This document shows, one piece after another, positions 25,026 to 33,519 of a DNA stretch of 51,068 nucleotides. The stretch spans positions 1-51,068 of the forward strand of contig JAUSEE010000044.1 in the NCBI GenBank assembly GCA_030650095.1, given 5' to 3'. The stretch is from Candidatus Buchananbacteria bacterium (GTDB taxonomy: Bacteria > Patescibacteriota > Patescibacteriia > 2-01-FULL-39-33). Numbering within the stretch: the stretch's first letter is position 1; every line of letters starts with the position of its first letter. The notes beneath the pieces were generated by a model. It was not told the origin of the DNA and searched no databases. It saw nothing but the letters and a program-made list of their open reading frames with translations. The translations under genes were made by a program, and so were the position numbers.

Positions 25026-26330
25026 ATGATTCTTTTTTTTATCTTTATATTTTTAGGACTAGTTTTTTCCCTGCTTTATGTTTTTGGCCGGGAAAAGTTC
25101 TCTCCGGCCAATCTGCTCTTGGCTGTCTGGCTGGTGTCTATAGGAATTGCCCAACTGCGTCTTAGCCCTTATGAAAAGCCTTGGACCGCCGGTTTTTGGC
25201 TGATTCTTTTGTTGTTTTTTGTTTTATTTTATTTTTCTTACAGAGTTATTGGTAAAATCATTGATCGAAAAACAAAGGGTAAAACAGCAGATGGTAATAA
25301 AAGCCAGCCGATAAATGCCAAAGTATTCTTGGTGGTGGCTCTGGTTTTAACCGTCTCCAGCCTCTTAAGCAATTTGTATATTTATTTACATTTTGGCACT
25401 ATGCCGATTTTTTCCAGCTTGCCGGATAAGATGAGGTTTATTATCAACAAGGATATTTTCGGCCTCTTTGAATATATTGCTCTTTTGCCTCGTTTGTATA
25501 CTCCTTTGCTGTTTTTTTATGTTTTGTCAGCGGATAAAATGTCTTTTAAGTATAAATTTTTTGTTTGGTTTAATATTATTTTGGGCTTTGGACTTTTGCT
25601 TCTTTATGCTTCCAGGCTGGTGATCATCCTGCCTATTCTGTTAAGCTATTTTATTTATTTATATTTAAGGAAAAGAGAGCTTAATTTTAAAAAAATCATA
25701 ATTTCTTCCCTGGTTGTTTTAATGGTGGTAGGCTCTATTTCCGTGGCCATTCCGGCTTTTAGGAATTATATAACCTACAAAGATTATTATGCCGAGACGC
25801 CGGATTACACCCCCTTTACTTATTTGGCCGATATCTCCGGCATCAATATGCCGGCAGGCTTGGACTGGCTGGTGCCTCTTTATCTTATACCCAGTTTTAA
25901 CTTGCAAACCATGATGCAAGCCACGGATTTTTACGGGCCCGGGGCAAATAGTCATTACTGGGGCGGTTATTATGTTTCTGTTTTTAATCCGCTCCTTAAA
26001 ATTTTCCATTTGCCCATATCGGATGTGGTGATACCTTGGAAACCGATATTTTTATATTGGTGGATAACAGCTACTTTTCTTTTTCCGGCCTGGGCCGATT
26101 TTGGCTATGTGGGCGTAATTTTAATCTCCCTTTTTTGGGGCGCCGTCTTATCGCTGGCTTATCAATATGCCTCAAAAAAACCGACTTACTTGTCGGTTAT
26201 GCTGATGGCTTATTTAAGTTTTGTGGTGATAATGAGTATTTATGCTGATTATCTTTTGAGGCCGGAGTTTTATATGGATATGTTTTTTATTCTTATAACC
26301 GGGTTGATATTTTTTAAATTTAAAGATTAA
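25026..26330 (+). CDS. Wzy-like oligosaccharide repeat-unit polymerase
   Basis: 434-residue integral membrane protein with about 11-12 segments and a large extracytoplasmic loop near residues 245-335, the topology of O-antigen polymerases. Sequence identity in this family is low, so the call rests on topology and on its place at the end of a flippase and glycosyltransferase cluster. The loop contains two acidic/aromatic patches (for example TPDYTPFTYLAD). The gene ends facing fmt, with only 11 nt between the convergent stops. Confidence 0.7.
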   Translation: MILFFIFIFLGLVFSLLYVFGREKFSPANLLLAVWLVSIGIAQLRLSPYEKPWTAGFWLILLLFFVLFYFSYRVIGKIIDRKTKGKTADGNKSQPINAKVFLVVALVLTVSSLLSNLYIYLHFGTMPIFSSLPDKMRFIINKDIFGLFEYIALLPRLYTPLLFFYVLSADKMSFKYKFFVWFNIILGFGLLLLYASRLVIILPILLSYFIYLYLRKRELNFKKIIISSLVVLMVVGSISVAIPAFRNYITYKDYYAETPDYTPFTYLADISGINMPAGLDWLVPLYLIPSFNLQTMMQATDFYGPGANSHYWGGYYVSVFNPLLKIFHLPISDVVIPWKPIFLYWWITATFLFPAWADFGYVGVILISLFWGAVLSLAYQYASKKPTYLSVMLMAYLSFVVIMSIYADYLLRPEFYMDMFFILITGLIFFKFKD

Positions 26331-26341
26331 AAAATAATCAT

Positions 26342-27283
26342 TTACTTAAAATACTGGCCGCTGATGTGATTACCTAAAATAAAATCTTTAGCTTTCACTT
26401 TATTTTTCCCTTCAATTTGCAGCTCAAGTATTTCCAGCATTTTATCTTGACCGGCCACTATTAGCTTATCATCTTGAGCTGATATTTTCCCCGGCTCATC
26501 GGTACCGCCGGTTATTTTAACTGGCGGAAATATTTTTGCTCTTTTACTATTTAAGGTTGTCCAAGCCACCGGCCAAGGATAAAAAGCCCGGATCTGGGCA
26601 CTAATGATTTCGACTGGTTTTTGCCAATCTATTTTAGCCTCTTCCTTTTTGATTAACTTACAATAAGTGGCTTTGTCATCATCTTGCGGTTGGGGTTTAA
26701 TCTCCCCGGCTATGAATTTTTTAATGGTTTCAATCAAAAAATCGGTGCTCTTTTTATCCGACATTTTTTGGTGGAGAGATTCATTATTTTCCGTGCCGTT
26801 TAAAGCTATTTCTTGTTGAGCCAAAATCGGCCCATGATCCATTTTCTCATCCATCAGCATAATAGTCAGCCCGGTTGATTTTTCATTGTTTAAGATAGCA
26901 TTTTGAATAGGCGAGGCGCCTCGGTATTTTGGCAAGAGCGACGGATGCACATTTATATTGCCCAATTTAGCCAGCGCTAAAATACTTCTTGGAATAATCT
27001 GGCCGTAGGCCACAACCACCAAGAGATCTGGTTTGATTTCTTTTAGCTTTAATAAAAACTCTTCGTTGTCTTTTAATTTTTCCGGTTGCAAAATTAAAAG
27101 ATTATTTTCCTGAGCGACTATCTTGACTGGTGGGGGAGTGATAATTTGTTTTCGGCCGGCCGGCTTGTCCGGCTGGGTTATAACCGCTTTAACTTCAAAA
27201 TATTTATCAGCAGTTAAAGATCGCAAATAGGGGACAGCAAATTCAGGCGTGCCCATAAAAACTATTTTTACCGGTTTATCCAT
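26342..27283 (-). CDS. fmt: Methionyl-tRNA formyltransferase
   Basis: Formylates initiator Met-tRNA using 10-formyl-tetrahydrofolate. The 313-residue protein has KIVFMGTPEFAVPYL at the N-terminus, the catalytic set in NVHPSLLPKYRGASPI (Asn and His), and the Asp in MDHGPIL. A C-terminal OB-like domain is present, containing FYPWPVAWT. It starts 1 nt after the def stop, so the pair that adds and later removes the formyl group is co-transcribed. Confidence 0.96.
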   Translation of the reverse strand: MDKPVKIVFMGTPEFAVPYLRSLTADKYFEVKAVITQPDKPAGRKQIITPPPVKIVAQENNLLILQPEKLKDNEEFLLKLKEIKPDLLVVVAYGQIIPRSILALAKLGNINVHPSLLPKYRGASPIQNAILNNEKSTGLTIMLMDEKMDHGPILAQQEIALNGTENNESLHQKMSDKKSTDFLIETIKKFIAGEIKPQPQDDDKATYCKLIKKEEAKIDWQKPVEIISAQIRAFYPWPVAWTTLNSKRAKIFPPVKITGGTDEPGKISAQDDKLIVAGQDKMLEILELQIEGKNKVKAKDFILGNHISGQYFK

Positions 27284-27284
27284 A

Positions 27285-27743
27285 TTAGTATAAAATATCA
27301 GCCAGATTTTTAGCCTTGTCGATAAATAAAATTCCGTCCAAATGGTCTGTTTCGTGCTGTATAACCCTGGCCAGCAAACCGCTGGCTTTTAAAGTTTGTT
27401 CTTGTCCGCCTTCGTTTAAATATTTTACGGTTAGGCTTTTATGCCTTTTAACTTGCCCGTATTTATTGGGGATGGATAAACAGCCTTCCTCGTCCCATTC
27501 TTTGAGCAGGGATTTTTTTATTATTTTAGGATTAATAATGACCAGATTTTTGTCTTTGTAACCGACCACAAACAATCTGATGTTTTGGCCGATTTGCGGA
27601 GCGGCTAAGCCCACGCCCTCCTTGGCTTTCATGGTTTCCATCATTTCCGGGATAAGTTTCTGGATTTTATCACTTAAAACATCAGCCACATTTTGTGACC
27701 TTTTTCTAAGTATTGGGTTGGGATGCGTAATAATCTTTAACAT
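27285..27743 (-). CDS. def: Peptide deformylase
   Basis: Metalloenzyme removing the N-terminal formyl group from nascent proteins. All three motifs are intact: GVGLAAPQIG (43-52), EEGCLS (C88 metal ligand) and HETDH (130-134, metal ligands H130 and H134 with catalytic E131). The length of 152 is short but normal for this type. First gene of the def-fmt unit, with its own promoter. Confidence 0.97.
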   Translation of the reverse strand: MLKIITHPNPILRKRSQNVADVLSDKIQKLIPEMMETMKAKEGVGLAAPQIGQNIRLFVVGYKDKNLVIINPKIIKKSLLKEWDEEGCLSIPNKYGQVKRHKSLTVKYLNEGGQEQTLKASGLLARVIQHETDHLDGILFIDKAKNLADILY

Positions 27744-27749
27744 ATCTAT

Positions 27750-27778
27750 ATTATGTTATAAAAATAGAAATTAGTCAA
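27750..27778 (-). promoter_or_regulatory. Promoter of def-fmt
   Basis: On the minus strand, TTGACT (27778-27773), 17-nt spacer, CATAAT (27755-27750). It leaves almost no leader, so transcription starts very close to the def ATG. Confidence 0.6.
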
Positions 27779-27784
27779 TAGAAA

Positions 27785-27815
27785 TAAAAAACTCCTCGAT
27801 TGTTAATCGGGAGTT
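27785..27815 (-). terminator. Terminator of the minus-strand orphan
   Basis: Stem aactcc-cgatt/aatcg-ggagtt with one bulged base, followed on the minus strand by a T-run. It lies 23 nt downstream of the orphan stop at 27838. Confidence 0.8.
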
Positions 27816-27837
27816 GTCATAACTTCATTATTTAGAT

Positions 27838-28242
27838 TTAGGCAGGAATATTGATTCTGTTATTGATTCCATTATTAATTCCGCTGTTAATTAACCAAGA
27901 AGTACCACCCAGAAAGCTTGGATACTTGGGTGTATGTAGTTCGGCTGATAGAATGCGCTTCAGTGATCCGCGGTAGGTGATAATAACTCGCATATAATCC
28001 CAATCTCTGAGATCAGTAACTAGTTTTAAATCCCTTACCTTTAGGCTGGTTATTATGTCTGGGTTATATCTATCTTTAATCAATAAAATATGCGTGGCAG
28101 GAGTATCATTGTCTATCGTCACCTTCAATACTTCAAATGTACAATAATTGTCATTTTTCGGGTTATTTGTGATACCCAGGTAAATAAAGGCTGCCAAACA
28201 AAGTATAACAAGGACTGCCAAAATCACTGCAAACTCAAACAT
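27838..28242 (-). CDS. Membrane-anchored orphan protein
   Basis: 134 residues: an N-terminal membrane segment (about residues 4-24), then a beta-rich soluble domain and a low-complexity Asn/Ile tail with repeated NNGINN units. No family recognised. It has its own promoter and terminator, so it is a monocistronic gene. An aagaaagga stretch upstream of the start ATG may act as Shine-Dalgarno. Confidence 0.6.
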   Translation of the reverse strand: MFEFAVILAVLVILCLAAFIYLGITNNPKNDNYCTFEVLKVTIDNDTPATHILLIKDRYNPDIITSLKVRDLKLVTDLRDWDYMRVIITYRGSLKRILSAELHTPKYPSFLGGTSWLINSGINNGINNRINIPA

Positions 28243-28284
28243 ATACAGTTCCTTTCTTGGTTGGAAAGTGCTTAAAGTGATATC

Positions 28285-28313
28285 TTTATATCATATTTAA
28301 CAATTTTTGTCAA
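28285..28313 (-). promoter_or_regulatory. Promoter of the membrane-anchored orphan
   Basis: Minus-strand TTGACA (28313-28308), 17-nt spacer, TATAAA (28290-28285). Leader about 35 nt. Confidence 0.75.
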
Positions 28314-28366
28314 TCATATATATTACAAGTTTTACAATAACCAAGCTATTTGTTAAAATTCGATTA

Positions 28367-28651
28367 ATGAAAGAAAATAAAGGCCCCCAAAAATTAAGCG
28401 ATTTATTTGTCAAAATAGAACACAAGAAAATGCCGGCTTACCAGTGGCAGGATTTGGCTTTGCGCCTTATTTCTGATTTGGGCGTGCCTAATTTTAAAAG
28501 GAATTCCATTTTTAAGATTTGCAAAGACAATGGCAAAGAAAAAATAGAGAGAGCCCTAAACGATACCAAGGAATTATGCCAGACGGGAGAAAAATGGAAA
28601 TACTTCTTCAAGATTATAGCCGAAACTGATTCCCAAAAAAACGATAAGTAA
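28367..28651 (+). CDS. Conserved-looking small soluble orphan
   Basis: 94-residue basic, helical protein with no membrane segment and no motif I can name. I chose ATG 28367; a frame from 28307 would begin inside the divergent promoter. Two cysteines lie far apart, so no zinc site is evident. It is followed by a bidirectional terminator shared with the convergent MEMO-like gene. Confidence 0.55.
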   Translation: MKENKGPQKLSDLFVKIEHKKMPAYQWQDLALRLISDLGVPNFKRNSIFKICKDNGKEKIERALNDTKELCQTGEKWKYFFKIIAETDSQKNDK

Positions 28652-28677
28652 AAAATCCGCCAGTCTAGGCGGATTTT
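28652..28677. terminator. Bidirectional terminator between convergent genes
   Basis: Perfect 10-bp stem aaaatccgcc/ggcggatttt with a 6-nt loop, and A/T runs on both sides. Confidence 0.85.
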
Positions 28678-28689
28678 AAAAATCTAAAA

Positions 28690-29481
28690 TTATTTTAATT
28701 CTAAATCCGCCACCAGATAGCCCACTCCAAAAGGAGCTTCATAACTTAATATTTTTGTTTCAAAACTTATATTATTTAGTATCCCTAAAAGTATCAGAAT
28801 AGATCCTAGCCCGCACTGCGCGCCTCTTTCAATTAATTTTACATCCATATTCACAATACTTTGAGACTCGCTCTTTCTTAACAAGTCTATCAACTTCTCG
28901 TCGAATTCCTTGCCCGCCGGATTAAATTTTACCGGCGCATTTTCTGTGAGGCAGTGGGATAAATCGCCCGAAGCGATAACGGCGATTCTTTTGTCGGAGT
29001 TGAGTATTATTTCTTTTAGATTTTTGCCGAATTCAAAATGCGCTTGATTATCCAGCAAAGAAAAATAAATGGGGATTATTTTTATGTTGGGCATATTTTG
29101 GCCCAGGGCATAAAAAGGCACGCCCACCCCGTGATCCAATTTGGCTTCTGATATTATATTAACCGGTGATTTACTGGCTATTCTTTCCCTATCATTGGTC
29201 ATTAAAAGAATATCGCCGCTTATTTTAATTTTGGTTGAGAAGTCGCCGAATTCTTCAAAATTAGCTTCAAAATTATCTGATAAGTTTATGGTAAAATGAT
29301 CGCTGTTAATCGGGCCGTGCGGCGAGATGATAATCAGAATATCAGGCTTAGCGGCATACAAATCCCTTTCCAAGCTGGCTAAGGCCTCTTTGGTTTTAGT
29401 TATTTGTTCCATATTTTCTTTGCCAATGCCGGGGATAAGTATCGGCGGATGAGGCGAAATGGCGCTAAAGACTAATGACAT
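28690..29481 (-). CDS. MEMO/LigB-like (class III extradiol dioxygenase fold) protein
   Basis: 263-residue protein of the LigB/MEMO1 superfamily. The N-terminus FSAISPHPPILIPGIG supplies the first histidine. IISPHGP near residue 52, DHGVGVPF near 115 and ASGDLSHCL near 170 are the other conserved sites. In LigB enzymes these bind non-haem iron; in MEMO-type proteins the role is less clear. Members are often next to AMMECR1 and a radical SAM gene, neither of which is seen here. It begins 28 nt downstream of the secreted hydrolase-like gene and is probably cotranscribed. Confidence 0.82.
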   Translation of the reverse strand: MSLVFSAISPHPPILIPGIGKENMEQITKTKEALASLERDLYAAKPDILIIISPHGPINSDHFTINLSDNFEANFEEFGDFSTKIKISGDILLMTNDRERIASKSPVNIISEAKLDHGVGVPFYALGQNMPNIKIIPIYFSLLDNQAHFEFGKNLKEIILNSDKRIAVIASGDLSHCLTENAPVKFNPAGKEFDEKLIDLLRKSESQSIVNMDVKLIERGAQCGLGSILILLGILNNISFETKILSYEAPFGVGYLVADLELK

Positions 29482-29509
29482 ATAATAAAATTAAAGTTAA
29501 AGATTATGT

Positions 29510-30880
29510 TTACCAGTCTCCGGTTATGGTTTGTCCCAGTTGGTGGGCATCCAGAGTTTCTGGGCTGACTGTTTTTATATTATTCCATTTATAGTTCATG
29601 GCTAAAAATATCCTGGAGTTGAAGATGGGCAATCTGTTGCCATCTGAAATAACATAAATAGTGTTAGATGTTTTCACTTTTATCAGTTCGCCATCCGGCA
29701 AGGTAACCGGATTTCCCGGGCTATACATATCCAGTTCATCAGGAGAAACTTTTTTTATCGGCACGCCTTGGAAATTGGCTGTCATAATTTCTTTGTTTAA
29801 GACCAATTTCTTCTTGCCGCTTAGGACATAATAAACATCGCTGGTCTTGTTGTCTTGCAGTAATTGGCCGGTGGGGTAAACGGTATTTTTAGTTATATCA
29901 GCTCCTGTTTTATAAAGATTAAGCTCTTCAGTGCTGACGCCGATTATGTCATCTTCTTTGAAGCCGATTGATTTTAACAGTTCGGCGCTTTCAATTTTTC
30001 TTTTGGTGTCATCAATAATCATATAAACTTCCTGGGCCGGGTTCCTTAAGAGGGAGAAATTAAGATATTCAATGGGCGGTCCGTCTTCATAATAATCAAG
30101 ATCTGGTTCCGAAACGATAATTATTTTTTTAGCATCAAACCTGGAAGCAAAAACCGATTTGGAAACAATGGCTCTTTTTTGTCCGTTTTCTATATAATAT
30201 TTAGTTTCGCCGTTTTCCGCTTGAAGCAATGATCCGTCCGGCCATTTTTTGCCAAAGTATTTATTCCATAAATTCCAAAAAAGCTTGTTGCCGCCGCAAT
30301 TGCCGCCGCAATCTATGTGCGGGGTGTAGGAATATAAGCCGGCGGTAGCCGGGTTTTTTGGTGTGACCGGGGTGTTATCAATCATTCTAGTTACTCCCGG
30401 CTGATAATAGTATTGGCTCGGGTTGTCCACATAATCCCTGGTTTGCAGAGCGGCTGAATTAACCTGCTTAAAAAAGCCTTGCCATCTGCTGTTACAGCCG
30501 CCGCCGTCGGGACAGCCGTAGCCGGTGGCCCAATCGTACTGGCTTTGTTGGGGTGAGGTGTCGTCTAAGAGGCCCATTTCTTTTTGCACTAAGACCATTA
30601 GATATTTGGGATTGATCATGGCACTCAAGGCTGTTTTATAAAAAGTTTCAGCCGCAGTTACGGTTTGGCCATCGTTGTCAATAGTAACATAGCTTTTGAG
30701 CGTGCCGTCGCGTTTTTCCAAAAATCTTTGGATATCATTAACCCCCATGGAATTATAGTTGGTTATTTCTGAATCGGAAATCAAATAATTCGGATCAAAT
30801 TCAGCCGCCAGGGCTGGGCTGGATATCGCCACTAAGGCTGTTAAAGCCAGGGCTGTTAGGGTGTTTTTACCAATCGTCAT
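29510..30880 (-). CDS. Secreted hydrolase-like protein with tandem anchoring-type repeats
   Basis: 456 residues with a clear N-terminal signal peptide (ALTALVAISSPALA, cleavage near residue 25). Residues about 30-215 resemble a secreted domain found in Actinobacteria and CPR, with VQKEMGLL, ATGYGCPDGG and a GFFKQV helix. The glutamate in QKE is a candidate catalytic residue of a lysozyme-like fold. Cysteine pairs near residues 150 and 200 could form disulfides. Residues about 220-450 are about four diverged copies of a roughly 60-residue module with YY(I/V)ENGQKRAIVSK-like strands, perhaps a cell-wall binding unit. Substrate unproven. Confidence 0.7.
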   Translation of the reverse strand: MTIGKNTLTALALTALVAISSPALAAEFDPNYLISDSEITNYNSMGVNDIQRFLEKRDGTLKSYVTIDNDGQTVTAAETFYKTALSAMINPKYLMVLVQKEMGLLDDTSPQQSQYDWATGYGCPDGGGCNSRWQGFFKQVNSAALQTRDYVDNPSQYYYQPGVTRMIDNTPVTPKNPATAGLYSYTPHIDCGGNCGGNKLFWNLWNKYFGKKWPDGSLLQAENGETKYYIENGQKRAIVSKSVFASRFDAKKIIIVSEPDLDYYEDGPPIEYLNFSLLRNPAQEVYMIIDDTKRKIESAELLKSIGFKEDDIIGVSTEELNLYKTGADITKNTVYPTGQLLQDNKTSDVYYVLSGKKKLVLNKEIMTANFQGVPIKKVSPDELDMYSPGNPVTLPDGELIKVKTSNTIYVISDGNRLPIFNSRIFLAMNYKWNNIKTVSPETLDAHQLGQTITGDW

Positions 30881-30900
30881 TTCTATTTATTTTATTTATA

Positions 30901-30949
30901 ATGTTGCTGTCCAGATACCCCGCTCTAAAGAGCGGGGTTGGGTTCATTA
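30901..30949 (+). repeat. Partial copy (C) of the structured element
   Basis: Begins atgttgctg and contains ccagat, the hairpin accccgctct/agagcggggt and gggttcatt. Its last 38 nt match the 3' part of copy B with one difference. The central domains of copies A and B are absent, so it is a deletion derivative or a minimal form. It lies antisense in the leader of the secreted hydrolase-like gene. Confidence 0.75.
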
Positions 30950-30962
30950 ATAATTTGTTTAA

Positions 30963-30971
30963 ATTATAGCA
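30963..30971 (-). promoter_or_regulatory. Extended -10 promoter of the secreted hydrolase-like gene
   Basis: Minus-strand TGCTATAAT: a perfect TATAAT with the TG-n extension. No good -35 is visible 17 nt upstream. The predicted leader of about 75 nt contains element C in antisense. Confidence 0.55.
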
Positions 30972-31058
30972 GATATTTAATATTTTTGGTATAGATATAA
31001 ATATTATTAATTTATGGCTTTTTAAGCAAGTTCACAGCCAAAAGATTAGATTTTTATA

Positions 31059-31196
31059 ATGTTGTTACCCAAATACCCCTGGCTTAAAAGCCAGGGGTAT
31101 TAAGGGCAGTGTGAGGAAAAATACGTCGGCGGAGCCGATACCCTCCATTTGAAACCGCCCAGATACCCCGCTCTAAAGAGCGGGGTCGGGTTCATT
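31059..31196 (+). ncRNA. Structured leader element, copy B
   Basis: About 138 nt, same architecture as copy A at 10453. Stems: ccc/ggg; tacccctggct/agccaggggta; gagg/cctc around gtcggc/gccgat with a gga loop; ccg/cgg around accccgctct/gagcggggt. Relative to copy A the stems differ on both strands while single-stranded blocks are kept. It ends 57 nt before the next plus-strand start. With copy C it fills the 373-nt gap between divergent genes; the 110 nt between B and C are AT-rich and carry the minus-strand extended -10. Confidence 0.65.
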
Positions 31197-31253
31197 CTAT
31201 TTGAAATTTCTGTTAAAATAGATAACAGACAAGACTCTAATATAATTATAACC

Positions 31254-32003
31254 ATGAGAATAGATTTGGAAAATTTTCAGGAGATAGAAAGGGATGAGGC
31301 TTTTGATTGGGCTCCCAAAAAAAGAAAGGGCAGAAGGAGAAAACCTAGGTTTATAAAAATACTCATCGCTCTTATTTTAACCCTGCTTATCGTTATTTTG
31401 ATCGGTTATTTAACCTTAAAATTTTTTGTCGGCCCGATTGTTAAAACAGTTGACGGCTTGCCCCTTGATTTTCCAGCCGACATGCCTTTTTATGAAACCG
31501 ACCAGGCGAAGATAAATTTGGAAGATTCTGCCGGCAAAGCTAAAATAATAGCTGGCTTAAAATCCATGCCCGATTTCGTTTTAACTTTGTTCTTGAATGT
31601 TTTATCGGATGATTTAAAAAGAAAATTGGCTGACAATTTTGGCGATGATATAAACATACCCAAAAACTTCAGTGTTGATGATTTGAAAGAGGCTCTCAAG
31701 ACAGTGGATTTGGATAAGACCAGAACGGTTAATCTGTCTTGGCCGAGTTTGGGCAAGACCAAAGAAGAAATAGCCGCTTTCTATAAACAGAAATTGCAGG
31801 AAAACAATTTTCAATTCAAAGAAAACTTAACCGACTACCAGATTAATCTAGGCTTTTGGAAAGATGGTATTTTCGGCCTGATGTCTTTTTCTGATAAGAA
31901 AGAAGATGTTGAGGGCGGCATAAAATACAACACCCAAGCCGACATAACCGTTAATTATCTTAACGAATTAAAAAATAATGAAGCAAGAAATTTTAGGCGT
32001 TAA
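31254..32003 (+). CDS. Single-pass membrane protein of unknown function
   Basis: 249 residues: a highly basic cytoplasmic N-terminus (KKRKGRRRKPRF), one membrane helix (about residues 35-57), then a 190-residue extracytoplasmic domain of mixed helix and strand. I chose ATG 31254; an upstream frame from 31149 would run through structured element B. The last 26 nt overlap the WecG-type gene, so the two are translationally linked, hinting at a role in surface glycan assembly. No recognised family. Confidence 0.65.
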   Translation: MRIDLENFQEIERDEAFDWAPKKRKGRRRKPRFIKILIALILTLLIVILIGYLTLKFFVGPIVKTVDGLPLDFPADMPFYETDQAKINLEDSAGKAKIIAGLKSMPDFVLTLFLNVLSDDLKRKLADNFGDDINIPKNFSVDDLKEALKTVDLDKTRTVNLSWPSLGKTKEEIAAFYKQKLQENNFQFKENLTDYQINLGFWKDGIFGLMSFSDKKEDVEGGIKYNTQADITVNYLNELKNNEARNFRR

Positions 32004-32697
32004 TATCGACAACATCGGCTTAAAGGAATCAATCGGCCGGATTTCTGATTTTCTGAAATCAGACGGCCAGCATTATATAGTGACAGTCAATGCTGAATTT
32101 ATTGTGGCCGCCCAGAAAAACGAAGCCTTTAAAAAAGTCCTTAACCAAGCCTCGCTGGCTTTATGCGACGGCTTCGGCCCGATTTTAGCCAGCGGCGGCA
32201 AACTCCAGCGAGTAATCGGCGTGGATTTATCAGCCGAGCTTTTAAAGGGCCAGGTAGAAGAGGCTAAAATATTTTTATTGGGCGGAGAAGAGGGGAGCGC
32301 CAAAAGAGTGGCCAGTAAATATCCACAAACAGTTGTCGGAGCAGAGCGGGGCGGAATTATCAATCAAGAAAAATGGCTTTTAGACAACAATGAAATTATT
32401 TTAAATAAGATAAACGCCAGTGGCGCCAATATTCTTTTGGTGGGATTTGGGCAGGTGAAGCAGGAAATGTGGATCAAGAGAAACCTGGAAAAAATGCCGG
32501 CGGTAAAAGTCGCCATGGGCGTGGGCGGAACATTTGATTATTTGTCAGGACAAGTCAGGCGCGCTCCCAAATTTTTAAGATCACTTGGTTTGGAATGGCT
32601 TTTCCGTTTGTTAATACAACCCCAAAGAATCGGCCGGATTTTTAACGCCACTGTTAAATTTCTTTGGCTGGTGATGTTTGACAAAAAAGCCAATTAA
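31978..32697 (+). CDS. WecG/TagA/CpsF family glycosyltransferase
   Basis: 239-residue GT26 enzyme, predicted to add N-acetylmannosamine or a related sugar to a lipid-linked acceptor. Family motifs: TVNAEFIVAA near residue 38, ALCDGFGPI near 65 (the DG pair), LLVGFGQVKQE near 150 and GVGGTFDYLSG near 182. It ends RAPKFLRSLGLEWLFRL, as in TagA. It overlaps the upstream gene by 26 nt. Its place away from the main polysaccharide cluster suggests a split pathway. Confidence 0.93.
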   Translation: MKQEILGVNIDNIGLKESIGRISDFLKSDGQHYIVTVNAEFIVAAQKNEAFKKVLNQASLALCDGFGPILASGGKLQRVIGVDLSAELLKGQVEEAKIFLLGGEEGSAKRVASKYPQTVVGAERGGIINQEKWLLDNNEIILNKINASGANILLVGFGQVKQEMWIKRNLEKMPAVKVAMGVGGTFDYLSGQVRRAPKFLRSLGLEWLFRLLIQPQRIGRIFNATVKFLWLVMFDKKAN

Positions 32698-32706
32698 TGA
32701 TATACA
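32678..32706 (+). promoter_or_regulatory. Promoter of the small-protein gene cluster
   Basis: TTGACA (32678-32683), 17-nt spacer, TATACA (32701-32706), overlapping the wecG-type stop codon. It drives the genes up to the terminator at 33766. Confidence 0.8.
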
Positions 32707-32777
32707 TAGGCCGTAGAAATACAGCTCTTTAATAAAACAAATATTTTTAGGAAGATGCCAAACATAAAGGAGGCAAA

Positions 32778-32969
32778 ATGACCAAGGTGAACCTGGTTCC
32801 TGCAGAAAACACCAATTTTCAATTACTAGCGGCGCTTGTGCCGGATATTGAAGAGCGGCTTGATCAAATGAAACAAGATCGTCCTGAATTTTTCGAGGAG
32901 ATACGGCGTCGCGCTGTGGACACCTCGGAAGGCTGGACCCCGCTGGGCTGGTGGCAGGGCGCATTTTAA
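32778..32969 (+). CDS. Small soluble protein of unknown function
   Basis: 63 residues, acidic and helical, ending in a Trp/Gly-rich tail (GWTPLGWWQGAF). A near-perfect Shine-Dalgarno (aaaggagg) lies just before the ATG. The last third of the gene is noticeably GC-richer than its neighbours. Strong promoter and ribosome-binding site imply good expression. No family recognised. Confidence 0.6.
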   Translation: MTKVNLVPAENTNFQLLAALVPDIEERLDQMKQDRPEFFEEIRRRAVDTSEGWTPLGWWQGAF

Positions 32970-33074
32970 AACAGTCTTTCAATCAGGGAAGGTGGCAAGT
33001 TCACTTTCCCTCTTCCTAAAAATATTTGTTTTATTTTTTGTTGATGGGACAGAAAACAGAAAGGAAACGCATCA

Positions 33075-33269
33075 ATGTTCGAATATACGTTCATTTTCAA
33101 TTTTAAAGACGGAAAAATGGAAATCAGCATCCAAGCCAAGCAAGTGGAAGAGGCTAGAAATAATCTGGCTAAATTTCTTAAAGTCCATTTTAAGATCACT
33201 GAATCATTGGCCAAAAAGTTGGTTAAAAAATCCAGGATACTTTTTGTTAAAGTGGTTTCTAATGTTTAA
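33075..33269 (+). CDS. Small basic protein of unknown function
   Basis: 64 residues with a short beta-hairpin (YTFIFNFKDGKMEIS) followed by a basic helix (QVEEARNNLAKFLK), an arrangement seen in small RNA- or DNA-binding proteins. Ribosome-binding site aaagga is 12 nt upstream. Role unknown. Confidence 0.5.
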   Translation: MFEYTFIFNFKDGKMEISIQAKQVEEARNNLAKFLKVHFKITESLAKKLVKKSRILFVKVVSNV

Positions 33270-33293
33270 GCCAAAGAACGGTTGGGTGAGATG

Positions 33294-33497
33294 ATGGAAA
33301 TGTTTCTATTGCTCATAATTATTGGTATGCTTTATCTGGTTTTGGGGCTTTTGGTGTTTCTTGTCGATTCTGTTTATTATAGAAAACATTCTAATGCATC
33401 GGACGAACCAAAAAAATATATGCGAATAGATATTCTTGGATGTATGGTTTTTTGGCCAGTTGCGTTGGCTATAATCCTAAAGGAAGATTTAACGTGA
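33294..33497 (+). CDS. Small membrane protein of unknown function
   Basis: 67 residues with two membrane segments (about 4-24 and 45-62) separated by a charged loop. Three ATGs are close together (33291, 33294, 33300); I chose 33294, but the exact start is uncertain. Its start lies 25 nt after the previous stop. Confidence 0.5.
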   Translation: MEMFLLLIIIGMLYLVLGLLVFLVDSVYYRKHSNASDEPKKYMRIDILGCMVFWPVALAIILKEDLT

Positions 33498-33519
33498 CAA
33501 CACTAAAGGAGAAACATCT

